Positions 13,119 to 19,856 of a stretch of 19,856 bases of DNA are shown here, one piece after another. The notes beneath the pieces are model-generated. The model saw nothing but the letters and a program-made list of their open reading frames with translations, ran no database searches and had not been told where the DNA came from. Numbering within the stretch: the stretch's first letter is position 1; each line of letters starts with the position of its first letter. The translations under genes were made by a program, and so were the position numbers. The stretch covers positions 1 through 19,856 of the forward strand of contig CAZYIC010000019.1 of assembly GCA_964646925.1 (NCBI GenBank), written 5' to 3'. This DNA comes from GWB1-37-8 sp964646925. Lineage in GTDB: Bacteria; Patescibacteriota; Microgenomatia; Levybacterales; UBA12049.

Positions 13119-14225
13119 ATGAGAAAGTCAATTTTAATTGTCATTGCTTTAATTGTTGTTTTGGGAATCTGGAATGCGGGTATTTTGTATCTTCCGAGTC
13201 TTAAAAAGGCGGTTGAAGAAAAAGGAATACAGCTACCAACGGAGAAAGTAAAAATAGTCACGGAAGAGTCGGTAATAATAGATATAGTTGAAAAAGTTTC
13301 CCCATCAGTCGTAACAGTTGGAGTAGAGCAGAGAATTGTTAATTTTGATCCGTTTGATTTTTTTCAAACCCCGCAAAGCAGAGAAGAAGATCAAGATATA
13401 GGATCAGGATTTATAGTTGCTCCGGACGGTCTGATTGTAACCAACAAGCATGTAGTTAGCGTTCCCGGAAAATATAAAGTGATAACCAATGACGGCAAAA
13501 AATATGACGCTGAAAGTATTTATAGGGATCCGGTAAATGACATAGCTATTGTAAAGATTAATGCAAAGGGACTCAAGCCCATTGAAATGGGAGATTCATC
13601 AAAAGTAAAAGTAGGGCAATTAGTTGTTGCCGTTGGCACGCCTTTGGGGGAATTTAGAGGCAGCGTTACTAAGGGAATAGTTAGCGGCATCGGGCGCGGA
13701 ATAGTGGCGGGATCTGCATTTGAAGGATTCGCAGAAAAGCTCGATGATGTAATACAGACAGATGCCGCAATTAATCCCGGAAATAGCGGAGGGCCCCTGG
13801 TTAATTCCTCGGCTCAGGTAATTGGAGTTAATACTGCGGTTGCATCGGGAGCGGAAAATATCGGGTTTGCTTTGCCTATAAATATTATAAAAGACAGTCT
13901 TAAAAGTTTTAACCAAAGCGGTCAGTTCAACAGGTCATATCTTGGCATTGTATATAGAAATATCAGTAAGGATGCGGCTATTCTCAATAGTATTCCTCAG
14001 GGAGCATATATTCAAGATGTAGTAGCGGAATCTCCCGCAGAGAAAGCAGGGATTCAAAAGGGAGACATCCTTACGAAAATTGATAATAAGAAAATTCAGG
14101 AGGATGAAGAGGTGTCTAAAATTATTGCCGGAAAAAAAATAGGAGATACAATTACGATCTCGCTATGGAGAGAAGAAAAAACCCTTGAAGTTAAGGCAAC
14201 ATTGGCAGCAGCTCCTAACCAGTAG
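13119..14225 (+). CDS. HtrA/DegP-like serine protease
   Basis: The 368-residue product has an N-terminal membrane helix (ILIVIALIVVLGIWNAGILYL) and an outward-facing protease domain. The triad is visible: His111 in VTNKHVVS, Asp141 in DPVNDIAIVKI and Ser223 in NPGNSGGPLV. One PDZ domain follows at about 262-362 (YLGIVYRNIS ... AEKAGIQKGDILTKID). It fits the HtrA family of envelope stress proteases that degrade misfolded exported proteins. It follows the S41 protease by 7 nt without its own promoter, so the two are probably co-expressed. No Shine-Dalgarno site is visible. The length is normal for single-PDZ members. Confidence 0.95.
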   Translation: MRKSILIVIALIVVLGIWNAGILYLPSLKKAVEEKGIQLPTEKVKIVTEESVIIDIVEKVSPSVVTVGVEQRIVNFDPFDFFQTPQSREEDQDIGSGFIVAPDGLIVTNKHVVSVPGKYKVITNDGKKYDAESIYRDPVNDIAIVKINAKGLKPIEMGDSSKVKVGQLVVAVGTPLGEFRGSVTKGIVSGIGRGIVAGSAFEGFAEKLDDVIQTDAAINPGNSGGPLVNSSAQVIGVNTAVASGAENIGFALPINIIKDSLKSFNQSGQFNRSYLGIVYRNISKDAAILNSIPQGAYIQDVVAESPAEKAGIQKGDILTKIDNKKIQEDEEVSKIIAGKKIGDTITISLWREEKTLEVKATLAAAPNQ

Positions 14226-14234
14226 ACAGCTAAT

Positions 14235-15161
14235 ATGGAATTTCAGGAAAACGTTCCTCTTAAAAATTTCAGTAATTATAAAATCGGCGGGCCTGCACGT
14301 TTGTTTGTTGAGGTAGGTTCAACAGAGAAGCTTAAGGAAGTTCTTCGTACTGCTTCGGACGAGAAAATGTTTATTCTTGGCTCGGGGACAAATGTTTTGA
14401 TAAGCGATGAAGGGTTTGACGGATTGGTCATTCATAACCAAATTATAATCGTCAATGTGATTAATGGAGGCTTGGAGGTTGGTTCGGGAGTGTTGATCAG
14501 AGATCTCTTGGATTTTTGTATTGAAAATTCACTCTCGGGTCTTGAATGGGCAGGAGGACTTCCGGGAACAGTCGGCGGAGCAGTCCGGGGCAATGCCGGG
14601 GCTTTCAAAGGCGAAATGAAAGACAATGTCGCGCAAGTTAAGAGTTTAGATCTAAAAACTTTAAACGAAAAAGAAAGGAACAATGAGGAGTGCAATTTCG
14701 GTTATAGAACCAGCATTTTTAAATCAGGTGTAGGAGAAAATGAGTTTATAGCTTCTGTCGATCTTAATTTAACAAAGGGAGATGAAAAAGAGATCAGAGA
14801 AAAAATTAATCAAAAGGTAGACTATAGAGTTAATCGTCATCCCATGGGTTATCCGAATATTGGAAGTATTTTCAAAAATATCCCTTTTGATTTATTTTCC
14901 AAATCTCTGCAAAAAGAATTTAGCCAATATGTAAAAACAGATCCTTTTCCTGTTGTTCCCACCACCAAGCTTTTGGCCCTAGCGGGCTTAAAAGGCAGAA
15001 GAATAGGGGGCGCGATGATCTCAGACAAGCACCCAAATTTTATAGTAAATGTTGATAATGCAACCAGTCAAGACGTAAAAACCCTTATTGATATTGCAAA
15101 ACAGGCAGTAAAAGAAAAATACGGGATTTTGCTTGAAGAAGAGATAGTCTACCTCAATTAA
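14235..15161 (+). CDS. murB: UDP-N-acetylmuramate dehydrogenase MurB
   Basis: The 308-residue product reduces UDP-GlcNAc-enolpyruvate to UDP-MurNAc with FAD and NADPH in peptidoglycan precursor synthesis. FAD-binding signatures are NYKIGGPARLFVEV near the N-terminus, ILGSGTNVLISDEGF at 47-61 and the LEWAGGLPGTVGGAVRGNAGAF segment at 103-124. Catalytic residues are visible: Tyr157-Arg158 in FGYRTSIFK, Ser211 in NIGSIFKN, and Glu302 near the C-terminus. It matches the shorter type II MurB. It begins 9 nt after htrA and probably shares its transcript. Its presence implies that the organism makes peptidoglycan. Confidence 0.96.
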   Translation: MEFQENVPLKNFSNYKIGGPARLFVEVGSTEKLKEVLRTASDEKMFILGSGTNVLISDEGFDGLVIHNQIIIVNVINGGLEVGSGVLIRDLLDFCIENSLSGLEWAGGLPGTVGGAVRGNAGAFKGEMKDNVAQVKSLDLKTLNEKERNNEECNFGYRTSIFKSGVGENEFIASVDLNLTKGDEKEIREKINQKVDYRVNRHPMGYPNIGSIFKNIPFDLFSKSLQKEFSQYVKTDPFPVVPTTKLLALAGLKGRRIGGAMISDKHPNFIVNVDNATSQDVKTLIDIAKQAVKEKYGILLEEEIVYLN

Positions 15162-15168
15162 AATCTGC

Positions 15169-15174
15169 TACAAT
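15169..15174 (+). promoter_or_regulatory. Extended -10 box of the CPA2 antiporter gene
   Basis: TCTGCTACAAT includes TGC plus TACAAT, with 7 nt to the GTG at 15182. It supports this GTG start and a leaderless mRNA. Confidence 0.55.
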
Positions 15175-15181
15175 AATTTTA

Positions 15182-16876
15182 GTGGGAAATGTTTTTATAG
15201 AAATAACCCTAATTATCTGTCTTGCTGCTTTTTTTGCAGTAGTTTTTAGGCGCCTCAAGCAGCCAATAATACTGGCTTATATCTTAACGGGAATTGTTAT
15301 CGGACCTCTTGGTTTTTTTAATTTGGGCAGCAAAGATATGCTGCAGCTAATGGCTCAGTTTGGGATAACTCTTCTTTTGTTCATGGTGGGATTGGAGCTA
15401 AAATTTAAGGATCTTAAAAGTGTTGGAAGAGTATCGCTTTTGACAGGCATTGGGCAAATTTTCTTTACATCAATAATAGGATATTTTATTTGCATAGCGC
15501 TTGGTTTTCCCCCAATCACTTCTTTATATGTGAGTATTGCTCTTACTTTTTCAAGCACGATTATAATTGTAAAGCTTCTGTCCGACAAAAGAGACTTGCA
15601 TAGTTTGTACGGAAAAATTTCAGTCGGATTTTTACTCGTACAGGATTTTTTCGCAATTTTACTGTTAATATTTCTTGCAGGATTCAATCCAACGACCGGC
15701 TCAGGACAAGCTTTGTCTGTTTGGAGTTTCATAATAACTCTTGCTAAGGGAACGGTTTTATTTGGAGGAATAATTTATTTAAGTAAAACCTTGCTGCCCA
15801 AAATGGTAGATACAATTGCTCATTCTCCCGAAACGCTTTTCCTTTTCAGTCTTGCATGGGCATTTGGTCTTGCTTCTTTAATAAGCTCGCCTTTAATAGG
15901 TTTTTCCATTGAAATAGGAGGATTTTTAGCCGGTCTTTCTTTAGCCAATTCAACTGAGAATTTTCAAATAGCATCGAAAATAAGATCCCTTAGGGATTTC
16001 TTTATAACCATATTTTTTGTAATTTTGGGAATGAATCTTACGTTCAGCAATATTGCTGTGATCCTATATCCTGCTATATTGCTTTCATTGTTTGTGCTTA
16101 TAGGCAATCCTATTATTGTTATGGTTATTATGGGACTTTTGGGTTACAGAAAAAGGACATCCTTTCTTGCCGGGTTAACTGTGGCGCAAATTTCGGAGTT
16201 TAGCTTGATTATTATATTTTTAGGAAGCAGATTAAATCATTTAACGGGGGAAATAGTTACTCTGGTAACGGTTGTCGGTATTATTACATTTATTTTCTCT
16301 ACATACATGATTGTTAACGGTAATAAGCTATATTTACTTTTAGCGCCTTTTCTTTCAATTTTTGAAAGAAAACACGGTAAAAAAGATGAAGTCTTACAGT
16401 CTTCAAAAGAATTGTCGGAAATTAAAAACCATATAGTTTTGGTAGGGGGAGACCAAATGGGAGAATCATTAATTGAAACGTTTGAGGCAATGGGCAAAGA
16501 AATAGTGGTTATAGATTTTGATCCCGCTATTATCAAAAAACTGGAAGCTAAAAATGTCCACAGGCTTTTTGGAGATATTTCAGATAAAGAAATTAAAGAG
16601 CTTGCCAATGTTCATGTGGCTCACCTTGTTGTTTCTACAATTCCTGATGTTGAGGATAATTTGATTTTGGTGAAAGAAATTAAAGAGAAAAAGAGTAACG
16701 CAATTGTGATTGTTACCGCTTTGGATTCTGTAGATGCTAAAGTTTTATACAAAGAAAAAGCCGATTATGTGATATTGCCGCATCTGGCCGGAGGAAGACA
16801 GATCGCAAGAACACTTAGGGAAAATAATCTTGATGAGCTTGAAAATTTACGCAAAAAAGATTTAGCTTACCTCTGA
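15182..16876 (+). CDS. CPA2 family cation antiporter/channel with RCK (TrkA-N) domain
   Basis: The 564-residue product has about 12 membrane helices over residues 1-395, with CPA2 marks such as LKQPIILAYILTGIVIGPLG, FGITLLLFMVGLELKF, FSSTIIIVKLLSD and VGFLLVQDFFAILLL. This is the Na+/H+ or K+/H+ exchanger family, like KefB/C. A cytoplasmic RCK domain starts at about 416 (NHIVLVGGDQMGESL) and ends near the C-terminus. Its nucleotide loop reads GGDQMG instead of the usual GxGxxG, with Asp at IVVIDFDP kept, so ligand binding may be modified. It probably balances K+ or pH. Its end overlaps the convergent prfA end by 15 bp. The GTG start is supported by the promoter 7 nt upstream. Confidence 0.93.
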   Translation: MGNVFIEITLIICLAAFFAVVFRRLKQPIILAYILTGIVIGPLGFFNLGSKDMLQLMAQFGITLLLFMVGLELKFKDLKSVGRVSLLTGIGQIFFTSIIGYFICIALGFPPITSLYVSIALTFSSTIIIVKLLSDKRDLHSLYGKISVGFLLVQDFFAILLLIFLAGFNPTTGSGQALSVWSFIITLAKGTVLFGGIIYLSKTLLPKMVDTIAHSPETLFLFSLAWAFGLASLISSPLIGFSIEIGGFLAGLSLANSTENFQIASKIRSLRDFFITIFFVILGMNLTFSNIAVILYPAILLSLFVLIGNPIIVMVIMGLLGYRKRTSFLAGLTVAQISEFSLIIIFLGSRLNHLTGEIVTLVTVVGIITFIFSTYMIVNGNKLYLLLAPFLSIFERKHGKKDEVLQSSKELSEIKNHIVLVGGDQMGESLIETFEAMGKEIVVIDFDPAIIKKLEAKNVHRLFGDISDKEIKELANVHVAHLVVSTIPDVEDNLILVKEIKEKKSNAIVIVTALDSVDAKVLYKEKADYVILPHLAGGRQIARTLRENNLDELENLRKKDLAYL

Positions 16877-17758
16877 GAATACATTAATGATATCATCTAT
16901 TTCTCCTTCGAGTAAAACAGGCAAGTTATGCCAAGACTTATTTATTCTGTGGTCGGTGAGTCTGTCTTGGGGGAAATTGTAAGTTCTGATTTTTTCCGCT
17001 CTCATGCCGCGGCCAACCTGTGTGGACTTAAGAGATGCAATTTCTTTATTTTGTTTTTCAACTTCCATTTCCCATAACTTTGAACGCAGTAAGTCCATGG
17101 CAATTTCTCTGTTTTGAGCCTGAAATCTTTCTGTTTGCGCTGTAACTATAATTCCGGTTGGGATGTGTTTTAATCTTACCGCGGTTGAAACCTTATTAAC
17201 ATTTTGTCCGCCGTGGCCCCCGGCTCTAAATGCTTCAAATGCTACATCTTCAGGATTTATGTGAAGATCAATATCTTCAAGCTCGGGCAATACATAAACA
17301 GTTGCGGTTGACGTATGAATCCTTCCGCGTTTTTCAGTGGTTGGAATTCTTTGTACTCTATGAACCCCTGCCTCGAATTTAAATGTTTTAAAAGGCGGGG
17401 GAGTAAATCCGCCAGTTGGCGGAGCGGATATTTTTATAATCCCTTCGTCGATTTGTTCCGCCCTAAATCCTTTAAGTTGGGCAAATCTCAAATACATTCT
17501 CAAAAGCTCTTCTCTCCAAAGTTTTGCTTCTTCTCCTCCGGCTGCTCCCTTAACTTCCATAATTACATTGCGGTTGTCCAAAGAACTTTCCTTCTCAGCA
17601 TCTTTGCTAAGAGTTTCTTCCAACGCTTTCTTTTGAGCTTCCAAATCAGCTATTTCTTTTTCCGCCAATTCTTTGAGTGCCGGATCGGTAAGAAGAACAC
17701 GCGTTTCTTCAATTTGTTTGGCAAGCGTCTCTATTTGGACTCTTCTATAATCGTACAT
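16862..17758 (-). CDS. prfA: Peptide chain release factor 1
   Basis: The 298-residue product ends translation at UAA and UAG. The peptidyl-hydrolysis GGQ motif is at 183-185 (AGGHGGQNVNKVST), and the codon-recognition region reads QRIPTTEKRGRIHTS with PTT at 139-141, the PxT form of RF1 rather than the SPF of RF2. KGAAGGEEAKLW and the C-terminal RTYNFPQDRLTDHRIN are standard. It is about 60 residues shorter than E. coli RF1, because the N-terminal helical domain is reduced to one coiled-coil segment. Residues 112-122 (APPTGGFTPPP) are an unusual Gly/Pro-rich loop encoded by a palindrome. The start is the ATG at 17758; no strong promoter is seen. Confidence 0.95.
   Translation of the reverse strand: MYDYRRVQIETLAKQIEETRVLLTDPALKELAEKEIADLEAQKKALEETLSKDAEKESSLDNRNVIMEVKGAAGGEEAKLWREELLRMYLRFAQLKGFRAEQIDEGIIKISAPPTGGFTPPPFKTFKFEAGVHRVQRIPTTEKRGRIHTSTATVYVLPELEDIDLHINPEDVAFEAFRAGGHGGQNVNKVSTAVRLKHIPTGIIVTAQTERFQAQNREIAMDLLRSKLWEMEVEKQNKEIASLKSTQVGRGMRAEKIRTYNFPQDRLTDHRINKSWHNLPVLLEGEIDDIINVFSEVS
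17408..17423. repeat. Palindrome TCCGCC-AGTT-GGCGGA inside prfA
   Basis: Six-bp GC-only-type arms in AT-rich DNA, encoding part of the PPTGG loop of RF1. Similar TCCGCC...GGCGGA palindromes are, from memory, common repeats in Patescibacteria genomes. Confidence 0.55.
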
Positions 17759-17770
17759 ATTTGTCTTATT

Positions 17771-17854
17771 GTCATTCTGAGAGAGCGAAGCGATTGAAGA
17801 ATCCCATGAAAATGTTTGACAAGAGGGGATCCTTCGCTTGCGCTCAGGATGACA
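17771..17854. repeat. Imperfect inverted repeat between rpmE and prfA
   Basis: The left arm GTCATTCTGAG...GCGAAGCG (17771-17805) and the right arm (17825-17854, ending GCTCAGGATGACA) are complementary with a few mismatches around about 19 nt. This matches a common bacterial repeat type (GTCATCCTGAGCGAAGC...GGATCC). The hairpin could end or process the rpmE transcript. Confidence 0.7.
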
Positions 17855-17866
17855 AACGCAATTCGG

Positions 17867-18166
17867 CTACTTAACTGCCATGAGCATTTCACGTAAGGTT
17901 TTAGGCGCGCTATCTTTAGCTTTTTGCTCTTCCTGTTTTTTGACTTTTTTGGTCAAATATTGTTTGGCGATATTCTGTTTTGCCTGAAATTTCTGAATTC
18001 TGGAAGCGCTGTCTACAAATCTCTGCTCGCCCGTATAAAAAGGATGGCATTTATTGCACAGTTCAACCCGGATCTCTTCCTGAGTTGAGCCTGTTGTGAA
18101 TCTATTTCCGCAGGCGCAAACAACCTGAGCTTGATCAAAATATTTTGGATGAATATTCGCTTTCAT
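17867..18166 (-). CDS. rpmE: 50S ribosomal protein L31 (zinc-binding form)
   Basis: The 99-residue product starts MKANIHPKYFDQAQVVCACGNRFTTGST, the usual L31 N-terminus. Cys17, Cys19, Cys37 and Cys40 (CACG and CNKCHPFYTG) give the zinc-binding C+ form. L31 bridges the subunits. The C-terminal 30 residues are a Lys/Gln-rich extension beyond the usual about 70, with a helix likely. A perfect TATAAT ends 7 nt before the ATG, and prfA lies downstream across a long inverted repeat, the common rpmE-prfA order. Confidence 0.95.
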   Translation of the reverse strand: MKANIHPKYFDQAQVVCACGNRFTTGSTQEEIRVELCNKCHPFYTGEQRFVDSASRIQKFQAKQNIAKQYLTKKVKKQEEQKAKDSAPKTLREMLMAVK

Positions 18167-18173
18167 AACTTGT

Positions 18174-18179
18174 ATTATA
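18174..18179 (-). promoter_or_regulatory. -10 box of rpmE
   Basis: TATAAT on the minus strand, 7 nt before the ATG at 18166. The mRNA is probably leaderless and likely includes prfA. Confidence 0.6.
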
Positions 18180-18251
18180 TCTCAATTTGCAATCCGAAAC
18201 AAGTAAGGTATGGACAAAGTTAATAATTTGTGTTAAATTAACTTTACTAAA

Positions 18252-18545
18252 ATGACAATGAGGGCGGAAAGACAATCACAAAGAAGCCCTGTCCACCACC
18301 AGCTTTATCGTAGGGAAACAGGAGCAGATAGTAGTGAAAGAGTTTCCCTTCAAGAAGCGTTAAGAATTATTTTGGGCATTGAGAAGGGGAAGGAAGTGGC
18401 TGTGGAGGTTGACAGTGAGGGTAGAATTGTCCTTGCCGGGAATGGGATGGAGGATTTAAGTAGAGCTTTAAATAGGCGAAGAGTAAGCGAAGGATTAAAT
18501 GGTCCCGGTTCCAAATTAACAATGGAAAAAAGTAGATGGCGGTAG
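18252..18545 (+). CDS. Small protein with an AbrB-like segment, unknown function
   Basis: The 97-residue ORF is hydrophilic and basic at both ends. Residues 31-63 (VSLQEALRIILGIEKGKEVAVEVDSEGRIVL) resemble the body of a SpoVT/AbrB swapped-hairpin domain (helix, GIEKGKEVAVEV strand, then GRIVL), but the usual opening VTIPK strand is absent, so the match is weak. It could be a degenerate transition-state regulator or an antitoxin relative, or only similar by chance. The ATG at 18258 may be the real start, since TACTAA at 18245-18250 would lie 7 nt from it. It converges with hisS, with 9 nt between stops. The coding status is moderate. Confidence 0.5.
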   Translation: MTMRAERQSQRSPVHHQLYRRETGADSSERVSLQEALRIILGIEKGKEVAVEVDSEGRIVLAGNGMEDLSRALNRRRVSEGLNGPGSKLTMEKSRWR

Positions 18546-18554
18546 TAGTACGGC

Positions 18555-19763
18555 TTAGGTTGAATGGGAGAGGTACTCAACAAGATTTTCTTTTTTAATG
18601 GTTTTTTGTTCGCGGGTTTTGAGGGTTTTTAGAGTTACAGTATTATTTTTCGCCTCATCGGAGCCAATCACAATAGCAAAAGGAATTCCTTTTTGATCAG
18701 CATATTTCAATTGTTTTTCCAGCTTTGCATTTTCATCCAAATATAATTCTGTCGATACTTCAGCGCTACGTAGTGCTGTAGCACAGTCAAGTGATTGCTG
18801 TTTTAATTCTGGAGAAAAAATAGTAACTAAAACTTTAGTTGTTTGTAGGTCTTTGGGGAAAAGATTCAATTCCTCCATTGCTTCAATCGTTCTGTCGAAG
18901 CCGAGTCCGAATCCTATTGCAGGAATGTCTTTTCCTGAAAACATTCTAACAAGCTTATCGTATCTTCCTCCGCTGCAAATAGAGTTTTTGTTGTTCTGCG
19001 TTGTTGTTTCGAAGATTATTCCAGTGTAATAATTTAGTCCTCTAGCTAGCGTTGACTCGTATTGAATTTTTGACATATCACAACCCATTTTTTCTAGGAG
19101 TTTAATTATTTGACCAATATTTTCTGTCTGTGGTTTATTTTGAAGTTCTTTTAATGCTAGTTTTGCATCAGTATCGTTCATGCCTTTTTCGACCATCTCT
19201 GCTAAGACTGCAGATTCTCCAATTTTTTCAAGCTTATCAATAGCGGCAATATATTTCCCTTCAAGGCTATTTAAGTTAGCGCGATCATTTATTTTTATAA
19301 TTACATCAAGGTTTAGCTTTTTATAGATTGCAAATACCAGCATGATTATTTCTGCATCAGAAAGGGGAGAGGAGTTGCCTACAATATCTGCGTCACATTG
19401 TAAAAATTCTCGGTATCTTCCTTTTTGGGTATTTTCTGCGCGCCAGACATTTTGAATTTGGTAGCGTTTAAACGGCATTGGGAGCTGGTTTTGGTATTGG
19501 GCTACAACTCGGGCGAGGGGAACGGTCTGGTCGTATCTTAAGGCAACGCGTCTTTTACCCAAGTCTTCAAATCTATACATCAATTTGTCCCCCTCTTCTC
19601 CATATTTTCCAAGCAAAATTTCTTCATATTCCAAAGCGGGTGTTTCAAGTGGTTCAAAACCATAAGACTCAAACACCTTTCTCAAGGTTTCAATAACATA
19701 TTGCCTCTTTTTAGCCTCCGCTGGGAGGAAGTCTCTGAATCCTTTTAATGTCTGTACTTTCAT
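18555..19763 (-). CDS. hisS: Histidyl-tRNA synthetase
   Basis: The 402-residue product charges tRNA-His. Class II motifs are visible: the N-terminal KGFRDFLPAEA, motif 2 from RYQIQNVWRAENTQKGRYREFLQCDADIVG, the histidine-binding LARGLNYYTG (HisA motif), SGGRYDKLV, and motif 3 AIGFGLGFDRTI. The C-terminal anticodon-binding domain begins near KVLVTIFSPEL and ends LKTREQKTIKKENL. The length is typical. It begins at ATG 19763, with TATGAT 6 nt upstream, and its stop lies 9 nt from that of the convergent small ORF. A second promoter-like sequence at the right window edge faces the other way, so a divergent gene probably lies beyond. Confidence 0.97.
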   Translation of the reverse strand: MKVQTLKGFRDFLPAEAKKRQYVIETLRKVFESYGFEPLETPALEYEEILLGKYGEEGDKLMYRFEDLGKRRVALRYDQTVPLARVVAQYQNQLPMPFKRYQIQNVWRAENTQKGRYREFLQCDADIVGNSSPLSDAEIIMLVFAIYKKLNLDVIIKINDRANLNSLEGKYIAAIDKLEKIGESAVLAEMVEKGMNDTDAKLALKELQNKPQTENIGQIIKLLEKMGCDMSKIQYESTLARGLNYYTGIIFETTTQNNKNSICSGGRYDKLVRMFSGKDIPAIGFGLGFDRTIEAMEELNLFPKDLQTTKVLVTIFSPELKQQSLDCATALRSAEVSTELYLDENAKLEKQLKYADQKGIPFAIVIGSDEAKNNTVTLKTLKTREQKTIKKENLVEYLSHST

Positions 19764-19769
19764 ATTACA

Positions 19770-19775
19770 ATCATA
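19770..19775 (-). promoter_or_regulatory. Extended -10 box of hisS
   Basis: On the minus strand TGATATGAT, followed after 6 nt by the ATG at 19763. It fits the leaderless pattern of the window. Confidence 0.5.
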
Positions 19776-19837
19776 TCATTTTTTTTCATAATATAGAAGT
19801 TTTGTATGGGTCACGTACTTTTTGGAATCTTGGTTTG

Positions 19838-19843
19838 TATAAA
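19838..19843 (+). promoter_or_regulatory. Possible -10 box for a gene beyond the window
   Basis: TATAAA in TTTGTATAAAATCTATAG, directed towards the right edge, divergent from hisS. No start codon is within the window, so the target is unseen. Confidence 0.25.
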
Positions 19844-19856
19844 ATCTATAGGCGAC

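Noticed and set aside
17315..17797. + strand ORF of 160 codons over prfA
   Set aside because: It is antisense to a clear RF1 gene and has a Phe/Ser-rich composition typical of shadows.

Overview
The window looks like a piece of a Candidate Phyla Radiation (Patescibacteria) genome, probably from the Microgenomates side. This is inferred from the AT-rich sequence with very short gaps, a small release factor RF1, FecR-like surface proteins with C-terminal membrane anchors, an AbiEii-type nucleotidyltransferase gene, weak or missing Shine-Dalgarno sites, and many start codons lying 6-8 nt after a -10 hexamer (leaderless mRNAs). UAA, UAG and UGA all serve as stops, so the code is standard. No rRNA, tRNA, CRISPR array, IS element or integrase is visible. 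No gap between genes exceeds about 140 bp.

Layout. (1) 1-2976: a + strand run of four envelope genes: a 5'-truncated Cys-rich/FecR/membrane-anchor protein, a secreted protein with two eight-cysteine modules, a half FecR domain with a membrane anchor, and a small membrane protein. Genes 2 and 3 together look like a split paralogue of gene 1. (2) 2979-3767: a membrane-anchored protein on the minus strand. (3) 3811-7158: an accessory stretch holding a TSUP permease, an unrecognised protein, an AbiEii-like toxin module and a frameshifted YunG-like gene. Copies of a TAAAATTCCCCAACC element lie at four successive gene boundaries, all in one orientation. (4) 7291-8498: a secreted protein (minus) and a NYN-domain protein (plus). 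(5) 8610-11759: ychF, an AlkD-like DNA glycosylase gene carrying a GC-rich in-frame insert, and rpsF-ssb-rpsR. (6) 11837-16876: S41 protease, HtrA protease, MurB and a CPA2 cation antiporter with an RCK domain, a cell-envelope block. (7) 16862-19763: prfA, rpmE and hisS on the minus strand, with a small + strand ORF between rpmE and hisS.

How it fits together. The right two thirds is housekeeping: translation (S6, S18, L31, RF1, HisRS, YchF), single-strand DNA binding and repair, wall precursor synthesis and envelope proteolysis. The left third is accessory and surface-related. The most interesting material is the eight-cysteine module with mirror-symmetric spacing joined to FecR domains, the split FecR gene pair, the boundary-associated repeat element, the leaderless promoter pattern, and GC-rich or palindromic inserts inside conserved genes (alkD-like, prfA).
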